In this document: positions 7,945-16,299 of the stretch, piece by piece | Layout of the letters: each line of letters opens with the position of its first letter | Position numbering within the stretch: position 1 is the stretch's first letter | Source: JALYYC01 sp039922495 | Lineage (GTDB): Bacteria > Chloroflexota > Dormibacteria > CF-121 | NCBI GenBank assembly: GCA_039922495.1 | Contig: JBDTEO010000015.1 | Span: forward strand, 43,076-107,075 | Reading direction: 5' to 3' | Length of the DNA stretch: 64,000 nucleotides | Program-made: the position numbers and the translations under genes | Notes under the pieces: model-generated | What the model was told of the DNA's origin: nothing | Database searches by the model: none | The model's input: only the letters and a program-made list of their open reading frames with translations

Positions 7945-8861
7945 GGGCGTCCTTCCTGTATCTCTCGCATCGACGGGGGCTGCAGCGGTTTGTCACCGGG
8001 CAGCGGTTGACGGCATCGCTCGCCTATCGGTTTGTCGCGGGTGACCACCTCGAGGACGCGGTGCGGGTAGTTCAAACGATCAATGGTCGAGGTTCCAGCG
8101 CCAGTCTCGACCACCTCGGGGAGAACGTCAGCCAGGAACGGGAGGCGCGCGCGGCCACGGACGACTACCTGGCGGCCTTCGAGCGGATCGCGGCCGAGCG
8201 GTTGGACGCCAATGTCTCGGTCAAGCTGACGCAGCTGGGCCTGGATATTTCGCCCGCGCTCTGCCGGGAGTTGCTCGAGCGGGTGCTGGCGCGGGCGAGG
8301 GAGCTGAACAATTTTGTCCGGATCGACATGGAGGGGTCCGCTTACACACAGCGGACGCTGGATCTGGTGCTCGAGATGCACGAGCGGTACGCCAACTGTG
8401 GGGTGGTGTTACAGAGTTACCTCTATCGCACCCTTGGGGATGTCAAGCGCGCCAACGTGGCGCGGGTGCGGGTTCGGCTCGTGAAGGGGGCCTACGACGA
8501 GCCGGAGACCGTGGCCTATCCAAGGAAGGTCGATGTCGACGCCCACTATGCGGAAGCGATGCGGGAGCTGTTACGCGAGGGTGTGTACCCGGCGATCGCC
8601 ACCCACGACGACCGGCTGATCGACGCGACGATCCAGGTGGCGCGCCAGCAAGGCCTGGCGGCCGACCGATTTGAGTTTCAGCTCCTGTACGGGATCCGGC
8701 GTGATTTGCAGGAGCGGCTGTTGCGTGAGGGGTACCGCGTCAGGATCTATGTGCCGTACGGGACGGAGTGGTATCCGTACCTGATGCGCAGGCTCGCGGA
8801 GCGGCCGGCCAACCTACTGTTTATCGTCCGGAGTGTTCTGCGGGAGCGCCGGGCCGCCTGA
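7938..8861 (+). CDS. Proline dehydrogenase
   Basis: A 307-residue FAD-dependent TIM-barrel enzyme that oxidises proline to 1-pyrroline-5-carboxylate and passes electrons to quinone. It is monofunctional, without the aldehyde dehydrogenase half of PutA. Motifs: SVKLTQLGLD, FVRIDMEGSAYTQ, LVKGAYDE, ATHDD, FEFQLLYGIR and YVPYGTEWYPYLMRRLAERP, the last with the substrate-binding Arg pair. It starts at a GTG overlapping the rdgB stop. The 3' end overlaps the convergent gene at 8814-9083 by 48 bases. A tRNA-Pro gene follows, probably by coincidence. Confidence 0.93.
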   Translation: MLRASFLYLSHRRGLQRFVTGQRLTASLAYRFVAGDHLEDAVRVVQTINGRGSSASLDHLGENVSQEREARAATDDYLAAFERIAAERLDANVSVKLTQLGLDISPALCRELLERVLARARELNNFVRIDMEGSAYTQRTLDLVLEMHERYANCGVVLQSYLYRTLGDVKRANVARVRVRLVKGAYDEPETVAYPRKVDVDAHYAEAMRELLREGVYPAIATHDDRLIDATIQVARQQGLAADRFEFQLLYGIRRDLQERLLREGYRVRIYVPYGTEWYPYLMRRLAERPANLLFIVRSVLRERRAA

Positions 8862-9083
8862 GTCTTCGTCGATCGACCGGCCGGAGGCAAACTCGACCTT
8901 GGCCTGCGGCGGGGGCGGCACCCGGTGGCCAAAGATCCCGCCGAACCACATCAGCATGCCGAAGGCGGTGCCGCGGAATTCGCTCTTGCGCCAGGCTTCG
9001 GTGTATCGATACTGGTGAAACCAGCGAAACGCGGCGATGGCAGCGATCACAATCAGGATACTGAGGGCGATAACGATCGGCAC
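8814..9083 (-). CDS. Small single-span membrane protein, unknown function
   Basis: 89 residues: a membrane helix right at the N-terminus (VIALSILIVIAAIAAF), then a basic/aromatic stretch (RWFHQYRYTEAWRKSEFRG), a second weakly hydrophobic segment (FGMLMWFGGIFG) and a Pro-rich polar tail. The topology suggests a cytoplasmic tail on a membrane anchor. Family not recognised. Its 3' end overlaps proline dehydrogenase tail to tail. Coding is supported by the coherent membrane-protein composition. Confidence 0.6.
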   Translation of the reverse strand: MPIVIALSILIVIAAIAAFRWFHQYRYTEAWRKSEFRGTAFGMLMWFGGIFGHRVPPPPQAKVEFASGRSIDEDSGGPALPQNTPDDKQ

Positions 9084-9114
9084 GGGTTAATGGTCGCACG
9101 TACAATGCACGCTG

Positions 9115-9190
9115 CGGGGCGTAGCGTAGCCTGGCTTAACGCGCACGCTTTGGGAGCGTGAGAACTCGGGTTCGAATCCCGACGCCCCGA
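9115..9190 (+). tRNA. tRNA-Pro (TGG)
   Basis: 76 bases folding as a full cloverleaf: acceptor CGGGGCG/CGCCCCG, anticodon stem CACGC/GCGTG with loop TTTGGGA (anticodon TGG), T-arm with GGTTCGAATCC, discriminator A. CCA is not encoded. Confidence 0.95.
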
Positions 9191-9203
9191 TTCCCCCGCG
9201 GTC

Positions 9204-9467
9204 TTAGCCTCCGGCTCGCCCCATTCGGTTCGGAATCTCCGCCCATCCGCTCGGCGACTCCACACCGCGAATCCAGCCCGTCCCCTTGCATCCCGCAGCG
9301 AGCCCCGGATAGGCCGCCGGCGCGATCCTCGTACCCTGCCGGGTGATGATGTCCGCCGCCCTGGTGTGGGCGATCCAGATATGCCGGCACGGCGCATCGC
9401 AGGTGTAAACGCCCGGATCCCCGACCGCCTCGCCCGGGAGAAATTCCTTCGCCACGGTCGCAAGCAT
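9204..9467 (-). CDS. Hypothetical protein behind tRNA-Pro, possibly a remnant
   Basis: An 87-residue frame with a protein-like composition (VYTCDAPCRHIWIAHTRAAD, then several Gly/Pro turns and two more Cys/Trp-rich stretches). No family recognised and no clear ribosome binding site. It faces a second fragment on the other strand (9470-9643), and both sit immediately 3' of a tRNA, a common integration site. They may be leftovers of a lost element. Confidence 0.3.
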   Translation of the reverse strand: MLATVAKEFLPGEAVGDPGVYTCDAPCRHIWIAHTRAADIITRQGTRIAPAAYPGLAAGCKGTGWIRGVESPSGWAEIPNRMGRAGG

Positions 9468-9469
9468 AA

Positions 9470-9643
9470 ACGTTCGAACAAAACGGCCCAGTTTCAGGTT
9501 GGCCCAATGCGAGCTTCCGTCTGCCGGATCTCGTGTCTGTCATCGTCGAGTACGACCCGGATGGCACCTTGAAGGTCGTTTACGTATCCGAAGGCACGAC
9601 TCTCAAAGACTCGCGCGGATATCCCGACATCCGCGATATCTAA
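9470..9643 (+). pseudogene. 3' end of an unknown gene, no start codon
   Basis: The frame between a TAA at 9467 and a TAA at 9641 encodes a convincing protein end: RLPDLVSVIVEYDPDGTLKV, then a VYVSEGTTLKDSRGY stretch and PDIRDI, with an alternating beta-strand pattern. The only possible initiator is a GTG at 9533 (36 residues). It looks like the C-terminal part of a gene whose 5' end is gone. Family not recognised. Confidence 0.35.
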
Positions 9644-9644
9644 A

Positions 9645-9662
9645 CCCGAGCCATCGGGCTTT
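9645..9662. terminator. Weak bidirectional hairpin terminator
   Basis: CCCGA-gcca-TCGGG followed by CTTT on the plus strand and TTTA on the minus strand. It lies exactly between the plus-strand fragment and the 3' end of the minus-strand xylulokinase gene. The 5-base stem and short T-run make it a weak terminator at best. Confidence 0.35.
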
Positions 9663-11134
9663 CAACCGCTGGGTACTGGCGTGACCTGGGTAGCTGAAGA
9701 GAGCGCCTTGAACGTATGCGCCAGCTGCGCATACCGCGCGGCGAATTCCGGGTTAGGCTCGATTACCTCAGCTAGGCGCAGCGCGCGATGGCTCGCGTCG
9801 TCGACATCGCGATAGACGCCGGCGGCCACCCCGGCCAGGAGCGCCGCCCCCAGCGCAGGGCCTTCATCAACCGCCAGCGATTCGACCGGTAGATTGAACA
9901 TGTCGGCCTGCATCTGGCGCCACGCCTGGCTTCGCGCGCCGCCGCCCGTGGCGCGCACCCGCTCGAGCGAGACCCCGAGACCCCGCATCATCTCCAGTCC
10001 GTCGCGAAGGCTGAAGATCACGCCTTCCATCAGGGCCCTGGTCAAATGCGCTCGCGTGTGATGGGCTCGGAGTCCCACAAACGCACCGCGTGCCTGGGGA
10101 TTTCGGTGTGGTGTTCGCTCGCCGCTGAGATAGGGAAGGAAGAACAGGCCGTCGGCGCCAATGGGGGCGGTCCCGGCCAATGCTGCCAACTGGTCATAGT
10201 CGACGCCGGCATCGAGCAGGTCACGCCACCAGCGCAGCACAGCGCCGGCCGCTAGCGTCACCGCCATCAGGTGGTAGCAGCCGGGCACCGCGGAGCAGAA
10301 GGTATGCACCCGTCCCGATGGATCCGGCGCCGGACCGTCGCGATGCGCAAAGAGCACGCCGCTGGTCCCGATCGATGAACTGATGACCCCGCTCCGCACG
10401 ATCCCGGTCGCGATCGCTGCCGCGGCGCGGTCCCCCGCGCCGGCGGCGACCGGTAAGCCGGTCGGCAGCCCCAGGTCGGCGGCGACCGAGGGCCGTAGTC
10501 CGCCGGTGATGGTCGCGCTCTCGCTGACGGTCGGCAACCAGTCGATCGGAATCTCCAGCGCATCGAGGATCTCCTGCGACCACCGCCGCCCTTTCAAGTC
10601 CAGCAACAGGGTGCCCGATGCGTCGGCGACATCCGTGGCCAGCTCTCCGGTCAGCCGGAGCCGCACATAGTCCTTTGGGAGCAACACTCGCCGCACATGC
10701 CGGTACTGGACCGGCTCGACGTCCCGCAGCCAGAGGACCTTCGGCGCCTGGAAGGCGGTGAGCGCGGGGTTGCCGGTGACCGCGATCAAGCGCTCTTTGC
10801 CCACCCGAGCGGTGATCTCCTCGCATTGCGCGCCGGTCCGCTGGTCGTTCCAGAGCAAGGCCGGGCGGACCACGGCGCCACCCTGGTTGAGAAACACCGA
10901 GCCATGCATCTGCCCGGTCAGCCCGAGCGCGGTGACCTCGCCTTGAACCTCGCCGGCGACCTGACGCAGCACCGCCTGCGCAGCGGCCCACCAGTCCTCG
11001 GGGTCTTGCTCGGTCCATCCCGGTCGCGGCGTCAGCGTTCGATAGCTGGCGGCCGCCGAGGCGACCACCGACCCTGACTCGTCGATGGCGAGGGCCCAGG
11101 CGCCGGTGGTACCGACCTCGAGCCCGAGCAGCAC
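9662..11134 (-). CDS. xylB: Xylulokinase (FGGY family)
   Basis: 490 residues phosphorylating D-xylulose to xylulose-5-phosphate for the pentose phosphate pathway. The N-terminal phosphate-binding loop LLGLEVGTTG, the xylulokinase motif LTGQMHGSVFLN, WNDQRTGAQCEEI, the substrate region TGNPALTAFQAPKVLWLR and the C-terminal ATP motif RATGGGARSQAWRQMQADM are present. Note Glu in place of the usual Asp in GLDxGT (GLEVGT). It starts with a GTG that overlaps the TAG of the upstream beta-propeller gene. A second, clearly different xylulokinase lies at 19093, so one may act on another ketose. Confidence 0.88.
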   Translation of the reverse strand: MLLGLEVGTTGAWALAIDESGSVVASAAASYRTLTPRPGWTEQDPEDWWAAAQAVLRQVAGEVQGEVTALGLTGQMHGSVFLNQGGAVVRPALLWNDQRTGAQCEEITARVGKERLIAVTGNPALTAFQAPKVLWLRDVEPVQYRHVRRVLLPKDYVRLRLTGELATDVADASGTLLLDLKGRRWSQEILDALEIPIDWLPTVSESATITGGLRPSVAADLGLPTGLPVAAGAGDRAAAAIATGIVRSGVISSSIGTSGVLFAHRDGPAPDPSGRVHTFCSAVPGCYHLMAVTLAAGAVLRWWRDLLDAGVDYDQLAALAGTAPIGADGLFFLPYLSGERTPHRNPQARGAFVGLRAHHTRAHLTRALMEGVIFSLRDGLEMMRGLGVSLERVRATGGGARSQAWRQMQADMFNLPVESLAVDEGPALGAALLAGVAAGVYRDVDDASHRALRLAEVIEPNPEFAARYAQLAHTFKALSSATQVTPVPSG

Positions 11135-12399
11135 TAGCCGGCGGAGGAGGCGGCCACAGCCAGTTGCTGCGTCCAGTGGTAGCCACCGTCGGTGGTCGCG
11201 TCGATCACCGTGTCGCCATTGGCGTTGCGCGTGAGGACCCAGCCGCTGCTGACGCTGACGAAGGCGGCCCCATAGGTCTCGGAGGCATTATCGATGCGCC
11301 CGGTCCGGCGTAGGGTGGCACCGCCGCCATTGGCAACGATGCAGGCGGCGATGTTGGTGGCCGGTCCGTCGCCGATGAAGACGGCATCCAGCGGATCCAC
11401 GACGCTAAAGCTACCTGGGTGCGTATCCGGTCCGGCGGGGACGCCCGGGAGCTGGTTCCCGATCGTGAAGGGCTCGGTCATCACGGTGCGCCAGCTGTTG
11501 CCGTCCTGGGTCGCATACACGACGTAGGGCAGATGGCCGGCAGCGCCGTTCTCCACCGTTTCCAGCACCCACGCGGCGGACGGACCCGCACACTCGATCC
11601 GGGTCCGCTTCCCCACGGAATCAACACTGGGACTGGCGGCGTACATGCTCAAACTCTGGGACCAGCCCTGACCGCCATCGTTACTCGTGTAGACATAGCC
11701 GTTCCGTGTGGCCAGCCAGCCGTGCTTGGGGTCACTGAAGCAGACGCTTTGCGCGTCGGCGGGGCTCGCGAGAGCGGTCCATGACCGTCCACCATCCGTC
11801 GTCGTCACGAGCGTGCCGCCGGCGTCAGGCGAGAGGGTGCCGTGGTCGGGCTGGGCAAACGACCCGCCCGCGATCCCCCATCCCTGGAGCGCATTGACGA
11901 AATGCACGCCGCGCAGCGAGCCGCTCGCCTCGCCGAGCGCGTGCCAGCTGCGTCCGCCGTCCGTTGTTCCGAGCAGTTCATGGAGGCCGACGACCCAGCC
12001 GGTCGTGGTGCTGACGAAGTCCACGCTGACGTAATCGTTGGTCGAGGCATACTGCCGGCTCCAGTGGCTCCCGTCGGTCGTGGCATAGATCGCGTGCGAC
12101 CCAGCAACCCAACCAACCGTCGGCGTGACCATCTGGATCGCCGCCAGTGCCGGGACAAAGGTGGGGTCGGTGTCGGCCGGGGTGGGCGTGGCGGAGGGCG
12201 GCGGGCTGGCGTCAGGCGTCGCGGAGGCGGAGGCGGAGGCCGTCGCGGACGGCTGCGCGCTCGCACTGGCCGTCGAGGTTGCCGATGACGATGGGGTAAC
12301 AACGCTGGTCGGGGACGCCGTGCAGGCGGCCGCGCTCACGGCGAGGGTGCTGCAGGCGGCGAGGCCGATCAGCCGTCGATGAAGAGACCGGCCTGGCAT
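11134..12399 (-). CDS. Exported BNR/YCF48-like beta-propeller lipoprotein
   Basis: 421 residues. A signal peptide ends in the lipobox-like SAAAC, followed by a Ser/Ala/Thr/Pro linker of about 65 residues. Then come repeated propeller blades with the Asp-box-like signature TTDGGRSW, TSNDGGQGW, ATQDGNSW and TTDGGYHW, alternating with GWVAG/GWVVG strands as in YCF48-type photosystem assembly factors and sialidase-like propellers. No catalytic residues of sialidases are evident, so binding or scaffolding is more likely. Its start lies 31 bases inside the upstream glycosidase-like gene, and its stop overlaps the xylulokinase start, so the three form one unit. Confidence 0.72.
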   Translation of the reverse strand: MPGRSLHRRLIGLAACSTLAVSAAACTASPTSVVTPSSSATSTASASAQPSATASASASATPDASPPPSATPTPADTDPTFVPALAAIQMVTPTVGWVAGSHAIYATTDGSHWSRQYASTNDYVSVDFVSTTTGWVVGLHELLGTTDGGRSWHALGEASGSLRGVHFVNALQGWGIAGGSFAQPDHGTLSPDAGGTLVTTTDGGRSWTALASPADAQSVCFSDPKHGWLATRNGYVYTSNDGGQGWSQSLSMYAASPSVDSVGKRTRIECAGPSAAWVLETVENGAAGHLPYVVYATQDGNSWRTVMTEPFTIGNQLPGVPAGPDTHPGSFSVVDPLDAVFIGDGPATNIAACIVANGGGATLRRTGRIDNASETYGAAFVSVSSGWVLTRNANGDTVIDATTDGGYHWTQQLAVAASSAG

Positions 12400-14310
12400 G
12401 CGTATAAAACGAGGCCCGCCGACCAGGCATGCGAGATCGGCAGGACGGCGCCTTTCGGCCCAGAACCGCGGGTGTTGTAGTAGCGCTCGCTCACCATCCC
12501 TTTGCGCGCATTGAAGTCGCCATCTTCCCGGGCGATGAATTGCAGAAAGCAGGCGAGGTTGTCGTGCGTCCGCTCCAGGTAATAGTCGTCACCGGTGTGC
12601 GCGGCGAGACGCAGCATCTCCGGCAAACAGATCAGCCCGTAGCCATGAAGGTGTTGGTTGCGTGGCGAGGCCAGGTCGGCGCCACGGGATCTGAAGTCGT
12701 AGGTCTCGAGCATCGTATGGAGCGGAAACGCGATGTTGTAGGACCACCGAAACGTCATCATCCAGTCGGCGGCATGGCGCGCCAATTTGCAGCCAGCGAT
12801 CCTCACCATTAGCCTCGAACAGCGTGACGTAGGCGATCACGGCGTTGTAGGCGTCCTCCGATGTTGGGGTGAGGTGGACATCCTCGGGCGCGCCATGGAT
12901 GAAGTCGTCCTCCACGAAGCTGGCGTAATACGATGCGGCCAGCTCCACCGCGGCATTCACGTCAACACCCTCGAGGAAGGCCGCACCCTCGAGCAGCGCG
13001 GGGATCCAGAGCAATCCGGCCGCGCCCTCCCATCCCTCGGCCAATCCCGTCTCGGCGTTGACGTAGGCGGGGAAGGCGCCACCCTGCTGCGACTGCAACG
13101 CATGGTGCAGGTTCGAGACGATCGCCGTCGTCCATCCCGGGTGGTCGTGGCCGCGGGCCTCCTCGAAACGGACCGCCCGAATCATAAAAAGGGTCGCTTC
13201 CGCGACGGTGCGGGCGTGGACCCAATCGCGATGGCCGTTCCAGCCGCCCTCCCAGCCATCGGGCGACCACTGGCCCCAGAAGAGACCGCTTGGGGAGACG
13301 CCCGAGCTGATCGTATCGAGCACGGTCACCGCCGCCTCGGCGTAGTCCCCGATCCCCTGGCTTCGTCCGTAGGTCAGGAGCGCGAACGCGCTCGGGGTAC
13401 CGCTCAGCCACCCGACATGCATCGTATTCCGGTCGCCCGACGTGAGCGCCATCTCGTTGGTCGGGCGCTCGAAGGCGATGGCTTCGGCGAGGATCCGTTC
13501 GTCGGGACGGTAGTGCCAGCGGTAGAGACCCTCGGCGGTCAATGCCGCGGCTTCGTCGACCGTCATCCAGGGTCGCACCTCGTGCTGGTCCCGATCGATC
13601 GCGTAGATCATGCGCAGCACGGCATCGTAGGCGTGGGCGTCGGGCTCGCCGGCAAAAACCCGGAAGGTCAAGCTCGTGATCTCGCCGACCTGCCAGCGAT
13701 GAAGCGCAATCTCGGGTGGCGCGGGCGCGTCGTGTCCCACGTAGGTCACCGGCTCTTCTCGCGCCGGCAAGTTCAACAGCACCGCCTGCTGACCCTCGGT
13801 CGTGAACCCGATGCCGTTCAGCCCGAGCGCCGAGTGTTCCTCGACCGCCAGGGCGACGCATTCGGTGTCGGTCCAACCCAGGACGACCGGGTGCGAGGCG
13901 CGGTCGGCACGAAACGACCAGTGGTTGGCGGTCAGGCTGTCACCTGTCTCCGGCTGCCGAGCAAATCGTGGGTAGCGGACGTCGCAGGCGAGCGGCCGGT
14001 TCTCGCCGTAGAAGACCCCCGGCACCAGGAAGCGGCGTGCGTCGCCGTCGAGGACGAGCGCCACCTGGATGCCAAGACCTTCCGGGTGCGCCGCGAGCGA
14101 GACGAGGGAGACCTGCACCTCGAAGGCGCGGGTAAACCCGTCCGGTGCCGGGATCGGTTGCCAGCGGGTCGCGACCGTGAAGCCTTCGGCTCGTCCTTTG
14201 CTCGGGAGCGCAACGCGACGGCCGTGGGCATCGATCAGCCTGACCTCGAGGCGGTCGCGGAACTCGGGCAGCCCGAGGGTGTCCTGCCGCCGGTCGATTA
14301 CGCGGAGCAT
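12369..14310 (-). pseudogene. Six-hairpin glycosidase-like gene interrupted by a one-base frameshift
   Basis: Two overlapping frames form one protein of about 645 residues. The first (from ATG 14310) has an N-terminal beta-rich domain, then an alpha-toroid with WSPDGWEGGWNGHRDWVHAR and SEDAYNAVIAYVTLFEANGE. It loses sense after DRWLQI. The second frame then continues seamlessly with ARHAADWMMTFRWSYNIAF and QHLHGYGLICLPEM to a TGA at 12369. Removing one G in GGCGCGCC (12776-12783) restores the protein. The fold resembles inverting six-hairpin glycosidases, but the family and substrate are not recognised. Either a recent inactivation or a sequencing error; the downstream part keeps perfect coding character, which favours something recent. 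Confidence 0.65.
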
Positions 14311-14425
14311 TCGAGCAGGGTTACCTCGCTCATCTCCTGTTCTAATGCGGAAATTCTTGATCTCATGCGCCCAAACGGGGTCTCGAGTCCCGGGCCGTGT
14401 TGCCGTGGTAAGCTGCTGGCAGCAG

Positions 14426-14854
14426 ATGGCATACGCTCACAGCGAAACCCCGGAAGCGGTCCGCCAGGCCATCGGCCGGGCGATCCGGCATCATCGCGAT
14501 GATCTGGGCCAGACGCTGACCGAGGTTGCCGGGGCGGCGGCCATCTCGCCGGCCTACGTCTCCGAGATCGAGCGGGGCCTGAAGGATGTCTCGACCGAGA
14601 AGCTGGTCGCCATCGCGCGCGCGCTCGACATTTCCGTTGCCGACCTCTACCTCGACGTGGCCCGCCGGCTCGGCAGCACCGAGGCGCTCCGGCAGCGAGG
14701 CAGCTGGCCGGGTGATCCTCGAGCGCAATTGCGGGTCGCCACCGCCTCGCTTCGGCCCACCGCGCTACGCAGCGTGGCCGATTTCAGTCTCTACCTGGCG
14801 GCGACCCAGGCGACGCCCACAAAACGCCGGATTGGATTTACCATTGATGGCTAG
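14426..14854 (+). CDS. XRE-family regulator, ClgR-like, next to clpP
   Basis: 142 residues. An N-terminal helix-turn-helix (about residues 14-72) carries the Cro/C1 signature LGQTLTEVAGAAAISPAYVS followed by EIERGLKDVSTEKLVAIARALDIS, very like actinobacterial ClgR (SEIERG core). The C-terminal 70 residues are Arg/Ala/Thr-rich and unassigned. ClgR activates clp protease genes, and clpP begins 19 bases downstream, so autogenous control of the pair is likely. The ATG was chosen because upstream in-frame sequence overlaps the divergent glycosidase-like gene. Confidence 0.78.
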   Translation: MAYAHSETPEAVRQAIGRAIRHHRDDLGQTLTEVAGAAAISPAYVSEIERGLKDVSTEKLVAIARALDISVADLYLDVARRLGSTEALRQRGSWPGDPRAQLRVATASLRPTALRSVADFSLYLAATQATPTKRRIGFTIDG

Positions 14855-14873
14855 CTCAAGGAGGACTCGAACC

Positions 14874-15521
14874 ATGGCACTCGTTCCCCACGTTGTCGAG
14901 ACGACGTCCCGCGGTGAGCGGGCCTATGACATCTATTCGCGTTTGCTCCGGGATCGCATCATCTTCCTCGGGATGCCGATCGACGACGATGTCGCGAACG
15001 TCGTGATCGCCCAGTTGCTCTTTCTGGACAGCGAGGATCACGACAAGGAAATCAGCATCTACATCAACAGCCCGGGTGGCTCGCTGAGCGCCGGCCTGGC
15101 GATCTACGACACCATGCGCTACGTGCATCCAACCGTCAGCACGCTCTGCACCGGCATGGCGGCGAGCGCGGCCTCGCTGATCCTCTGCGGCGGTGCGCCG
15201 GGCAAGCGCAACTCGCTGCCCCACTGCCAGATCGTCCTGCACCAGCCGAGCGGCGGCATGCAGACCTCGCAGGCGACCGATATCGAGATCCACGCCCGCG
15301 AGATCCTCCGCATGCGCGAGATCGTGGTGGAGATCTACGCTCGGCACACCGGCCGCCCGGCAGAGCAGGTCCAGCGCGACATCGAGCGCGATTTCTTCAT
15401 GACGCCCGAGCAGGCCAAAGACTACGGTCTGATCGACGGCATCATCCCGCCATCAGAGAAGACCGCGGCCACAGGCTACTCGCCCAACGGCCACGGCGCC
15501 CTGAATCCGAAAAGTACATAG
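14874..15521 (+). CDS. clpP: ATP-dependent Clp protease proteolytic subunit
   Basis: 215 residues, self-compartmentalising serine protease of the ClpXP/ClpAP machine. Catalytic Ser98 in GMAASAAS, His123 in VLHQPSGG and the Asp in the IERDFFMTPEQAKDYG region (D of ERD or FMT helix) are in place. INSPGGSLSAGLAIYD is the conserved substrate-groove segment. A strong AAGGAGG lies 9 bases before the ATG. The last 46 bases overlap the convergent gene at 15476. The ATPase partner is not in the window. Confidence 0.96.
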   Translation: MALVPHVVETTSRGERAYDIYSRLLRDRIIFLGMPIDDDVANVVIAQLLFLDSEDHDKEISIYINSPGGSLSAGLAIYDTMRYVHPTVSTLCTGMAASAASLILCGGAPGKRNSLPHCQIVLHQPSGGMQTSQATDIEIHAREILRMREIVVEIYARHTGRPAEQVQRDIERDFFMTPEQAKDYGLIDGIIPPSEKTAATGYSPNGHGALNPKST

Positions 15522-15805
15522 CCTGGAAGTCGATTAACCGCCGCTCTCCCGCCCCCCGTAATCGATAGACGGATCCCGTCGGGCACGTCTGCCATCGCGA
15601 ACCTCATCCAGGCGCAGCATTCCGCTTCACGCCGGACCAATTCGGCCAGCGACTCCCGCAGACCTGGGACGACGGTGAAGGTGAGGCCAATACCGCCGGG
15701 CACGGCCTCGGACGCCGCGACATGGCGTCCAACCTTGAGCCACGCGCTCCGCCGATCCCGCAGGCCGGTAGCGCTCAGGGTGCAGGTGATATCTTGCACG
15801 GTCAC
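15476..15805 (-). CDS. Conserved hypothetical protein paired with a MerR regulator
   Basis: 109 residues starting at GTG. The pattern ITCTLSATGLRDRRSAWLKV, LTFTVVPGLRESLAELVRREAECCAWM and IRLSITG resembles a family of about 100-residue proteins commonly encoded beside MerR-type regulators in actinobacteria and relatives, with a conserved Glu-Cys-Cys segment (REAECCAWM) that could bind a metal or sense redox state. It is transcribed divergently from the MerR gene across a 35-base gap containing a dyad operator. The 3' end overlaps clpP. Function unknown; heavy-metal or redox response is inference from context. Confidence 0.6.
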   Translation of the reverse strand: MTVQDITCTLSATGLRDRRSAWLKVGRHVAASEAVPGGIGLTFTVVPGLRESLAELVRREAECCAWMRFAMADVPDGIRLSITGGGRAAVNRLPGYVLFGFRAPWPLGE

Positions 15806-15816
15806 GAGCCTCGCAC

Positions 15817-15832
15817 TTCAAGTAGACTTGAA
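15817..15832. promoter_or_regulatory. MerR-type operator in divergent promoter
   Basis: TTCAAGT-AG-ACTTGAA is a perfect 7-base dyad in the 35 bases between the divergent 15805 and 15841 starts. It closely resembles the SoxR/MerR operator core (CCTCAAGT..ACTTGAGG). On the minus strand a TTGAGT -35 candidate is separated by 19 bases from a weak -10, the long spacer expected when MerR proteins untwist the promoter. Confidence 0.7.
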
Positions 15833-15840
15833 CTCAAGCG

Positions 15841-16299
15841 GTGAATACAAACTCCGCCCTTTTGAGTATTGGCGATCTCGCTGCCGCGGGCGGCCTCGCC
15901 GCCTCAGCCATCCGGTATTACGAAGCCGCCGGCCTCCTTCCCAAAGCCCGCCGGATCAGTGGCAAGCGCTTCTACAACGCCGAGACGGTCGATCGCCTGA
16001 TGTTGATCCGCTTCTGTGCCCGCCTGGGAATCAGTCTCGAGGACGTCCGCAAGCTCCTCGCTATTTCCCGAACTGACCGCGCCAGGGAGCACTGGCGCCG
16101 GCTTGTCGACAGCCAGCTCGAGGAGATCACCGCACTGATCTCGGCGGCCCAGGGCGTCGAGCGCGTCCTGCTGGAGAGCCGCGACTGCGACTGCGTGACC
16201 CCGGCGACCTGCCGCTTCCTCTTCGAGGAGCGTCACAAGCCGCCGCCGACGCGCCGGCGCCTCGGCTTGCACGATGCCCTGAAGGCCGAACTGGTCTAG
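15841..16299 (+). CDS. MerR-family transcriptional regulator with C-x-C-x5-C sensor motif
   Basis: 152 residues, GTG start. An N-terminal winged HTH (SIGDLAAAGGLAASAIRYYE, RRISGKRFY) is followed by the dimerisation helix and a C-terminal DCDCVTPATC. The three cysteines match the last three of the SoxR [2Fe-2S] ligand set C-x2-C-x-C-x5-C; the first position is Ser here. So it may bind a metal ion or a three-Cys cluster rather than act as classical SoxR. It probably controls itself and the divergent gene through the 15817-15832 dyad. Its stop overlaps the convergent antiporter stop by 4 bases. Confidence 0.85.
   Translation: MNTNSALLSIGDLAAAGGLAASAIRYYEAAGLLPKARRISGKRFYNAETVDRLMLIRFCARLGISLEDVRKLLAISRTDRAREHWRRLVDSQLEEITALISAAQGVERVLLESRDCDCVTPATCRFLFEERHKPPPTRRRLGLHDALKAELV

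Noticed and set aside
14290..14345. A second frameshift at the start of the glycosidase-like gene (ATGAGCGAGGTAACC frame)
   Set aside because: An alternative N-terminus would need a one-base change, but the ATG at 14310 has an acceptable ribosome binding site, so no second lesion is needed.
12787..14502. 571-residue plus-strand frame antisense to the glycosidase-like gene
   Set aside because: Composition is Arg/Gly/Asp/Val-rich with no domain sense, while the opposite strand shows clear protein motifs. It is a GC-driven shadow.
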